63,673 nt of DNA from an uncultured Pseudomonadota bacterium. GTDB taxonomy: Bacteria; Pseudomonadota; Gammaproteobacteria; Steroidobacterales; Steroidobacteraceae. Made by a program: the position numbers and the translations under genes. Positions 62,345 to 63,673 of this stretch are shown in pieces (within the stretch, counting starts at the first letter, position 1; each line of letters opens with the position of its first letter). The DNA is taken from NCBI GenBank assembly GCA_902826635.1, contig CADEFQ010000014.1, forward strand, positions 1 to 63,673, in the 5' to 3' direction. The notes beneath the pieces were generated by a model. It was not told the origin of the DNA and did no database searches. It saw nothing but the letters and a program-made list of their open reading frames with translations.

Positions 62345-63568
62345 TCACCCCGCCGTCCGCAACTCCCGCGCCGCCAGCACCACGGTGGCCTCTCCCAGGT
62401 CTGCTTCATCGAGGACCGCGTGGCGATTCCTGCCTTGCTCCTTGGCGAGGTATAGCGCGCGGTCGGCAATGCGGACGATGAGGTCGTGCGACGAATCACG
62501 CTCGGGCCGCATCGACGCGACCCCGATGCTCACCGTGACGTGCGGTTGCGTGTAAGAGCGATCGTGCGGAACCGCGAGCGCCGCGACTTCGGCGAGCATC
62601 GCGCGGGCGACCTGTTCGCCACCCTCGCGATCGGCACCCGGCAGGATCGCGATCATTTCCTCGCCACCGTAACGCGCGACGCAGTCGCTCGGGCGTGACC
62701 CCGCGGCGCGCCGGATCGCGCGCGCGACATCGCGCAGGCACGCATCGCCGGCCTGGTGGCCGTAGCGATCGTTGTAGGCCTTGAAGTGATCGATGTCGAT
62801 CATCACGACCGTCACGACGTCACGATCGCGGATCGCCTGCTGCCAGATGCGGTGGATCTCGCCTTCGAGCGCCGAGCGGTTGAGCAGGCCCGTGAGGCCA
62901 TCGTGCGTCGCGACTTCGCGCAGCAGGCGGCGATCGAGAAAGCCGACGCGATTCGCCTGCTCGAGCGCGTAACAGCCGGCGCCGGCGTAAAGGTTCGCGC
63001 AGACCAGCAGGAACGTCAGGTAGATCGCGGACTGCGCCGACATGTCGCCGAAGTACGCGAGGCTGACGAAGCCGAAGACGGTCAGCAGGTTGGTGCGCAG
63101 CGCGGCCCTGAACGACAGGCCGAGCATGAAGTAGAAGAAAAATGTCGCGATCATCAGGCGCGCGTAGACGTACGAAGTCAGCGCGCCCTCCGCGTTCACC
63201 GCGAGCACCACCGTCGCAAGGCCGTAGAGCGGTGCGAAGAAGTGCACGAACGGCCAGTACCAGCGGTAGTAGCGACGCGAAGTGAGCACGATGGCGATCA
63301 GCACGAGTGGTATGTGCACGCCGAAGCGGATCACGTCCGGCACGCCGTGCGCGTTGGCGCCGATGAGCACGCGATCGAGCACCGCGAGCCCGATCACCGT
63401 CGCGAGCGCGAGGCACACGCCAATGCGCACGAGGCGGCGGCGCGACAGCCGGTATTCCGCGACGAACTCCTGTTCGAGTTCGGCGGGAAATCGCAGCCAT
63501 GGAAATCCCGTACGCAGGGTACGGGCTACGAGCGACTCACCCTCTTCCGGAAGCGTCGCCGCAGGCAC
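62345..63568 (-). CDS. Membrane diguanylate cyclase
   Basis: A 407-residue GGDEF protein. About six N-terminal helices (about 45-215), then the cyclase domain (about 230-385) with DGLTGLLNRSAL, MIDIDHFKAYNDRYGHQAGD and the signature GGEEM (301-305) in place of GGEEF. It should make cyclic di-GMP from GTP. The start is GTG at 63568, with GAGG over the upstream stop codon; the gene begins 7 bp after that stop. The signal sensed by the membrane part is unknown. Confidence 0.9.
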   Translation of the reverse strand: MPAATLPEEGESLVARTLRTGFPWLRFPAELEQEFVAEYRLSRRRLVRIGVCLALATVIGLAVLDRVLIGANAHGVPDVIRFGVHIPLVLIAIVLTSRRYYRWYWPFVHFFAPLYGLATVVLAVNAEGALTSYVYARLMIATFFFYFMLGLSFRAALRTNLLTVFGFVSLAYFGDMSAQSAIYLTFLLVCANLYAGAGCYALEQANRVGFLDRRLLREVATHDGLTGLLNRSALEGEIHRIWQQAIRDRDVVTVVMIDIDHFKAYNDRYGHQAGDACLRDVARAIRRAAGSRPSDCVARYGGEEMIAILPGADREGGEQVARAMLAEVAALAVPHDRSYTQPHVTVSIGVASMRPERDSSHDLIVRIADRALYLAKEQGRNRHAVLDEADLGEATVVLAARELRTAG

Positions 63569-63575
63569 GCGGGCC

Positions 63576-63673
63576 TCAGAGCGCGGGCGCGTCGTTCTCG
63601 CGCGGCGTCTTCACGCGGGTCCGCCACACGTCGTACGGGTCCCAGCCACGGCTCGTACCCGATTGCGGCGCAG
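63576..63673 (-). CDS. C-terminal end of an unidentified protein
   Basis: Only the last 31 residues are inside the window (GWDPYDVWRTRVKTPRENDAPAL at the end, TGA at 63578-63576). The segment is plausible coding sequence but too short to name. It lies 7 bp upstream of the diguanylate cyclase and is probably in the same operon. Confidence 0.6.
   Translation of the reverse strand, partial: APQSGTSRGWDPYDVWRTRVKTPRENDAPAL

Overview
The window is GC-rich, densely packed bacterial DNA with no tRNA, rRNA, CRISPR array or insertion sequence that I can see. Two TonB-dependent receptors, an Omp85-type outer-membrane protein, lipoproteins, a FecI/FecR-type pair and a probable sigma-54 promoter in front of a PII gene point to a Gram-negative proteobacterium. 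The mix of families suggests a gammaproteobacterium near Xanthomonadales, Nevskiales or Steroidobacterales; that placement is inference. I count 50 protein genes, two of them cut by the window edges. Most convergent gene pairs overlap at their 3' ends.

Left part (1-19.8 kb): a nitrilase-fold protein lacking the usual catalytic Cys and Lys, a macro-domain protein, an exported S9 peptidase, an ECF sigma/FecR/STN-type TonB receptor set, an Omp85-like protein with an LtaS-like membrane sulfatase, a DUF347 membrane protein, an SDR, a zinc-free MDR reductase, a PAP2 phosphatase with an MFS symporter, an aldehyde dehydrogenase, a P1-family peptidase and a DMT transporter.

Centre (19.9-40.3 kb): what looks like one regulon for using phytate and inositol. 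It holds a TonB receptor, an RpiR-type regulator (IolR-like), and a complete inositol pathway (IolG, a second Gfo/Idh/MocA dehydrogenase, IolB, an IolC-DUF2090 fusion, IolD, IolE, IolA). It also holds a Tat-exported PhoD phosphatase, a dual-domain beta-propeller phytase lipoprotein, an OPA-type organophosphate antiporter, a PfkB kinase and a lipoprotein metallophosphoesterase. Three intergenic regions carry copies of a palindrome TRGAA-N6-TTYYA. Within each region neighbouring copies lie exactly 30 bp apart and sit over plausible promoters. The likely logic is: phytate is dephosphorylated at the cell surface, products cross through the TonB receptor and OPA carrier, inositol is oxidised to acetyl-CoA, and the RpiR protein represses everything without an inducer.

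Right part (40.3-63.7 kb): a GH17-GT2 beta-glucan synthase; a glyoxalase I that seems to start at CTG; acetolactate synthase large and small subunits transcribed divergently; a hydroxyproline-type operon directly behind the small subunit (DapA-like, 4-hydroxyproline epimerase, FAD amine oxidase); a thioesterase; an alcohol dehydrogenase; a PII operon with a thioredoxin-like ferredoxin, a quinone reductase and an MFS carrier; a ferredoxin-reductase-like flavoprotein; a metzincin protease with a GlyGly-CTERM-like tail; pyruvate carboxylase; isoaspartyl peptidase; a YeaQ-DUF1003 fusion; and a diguanylate cyclase.

Three intergenic sites (16.1, 32.8 and 49.0 kb) carry tandem arrays of the heptamer AGCTTAG followed by a conserved RGCCAGARG block. 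Two of them separate the only convergent pairs, apart from one, that do not overlap.
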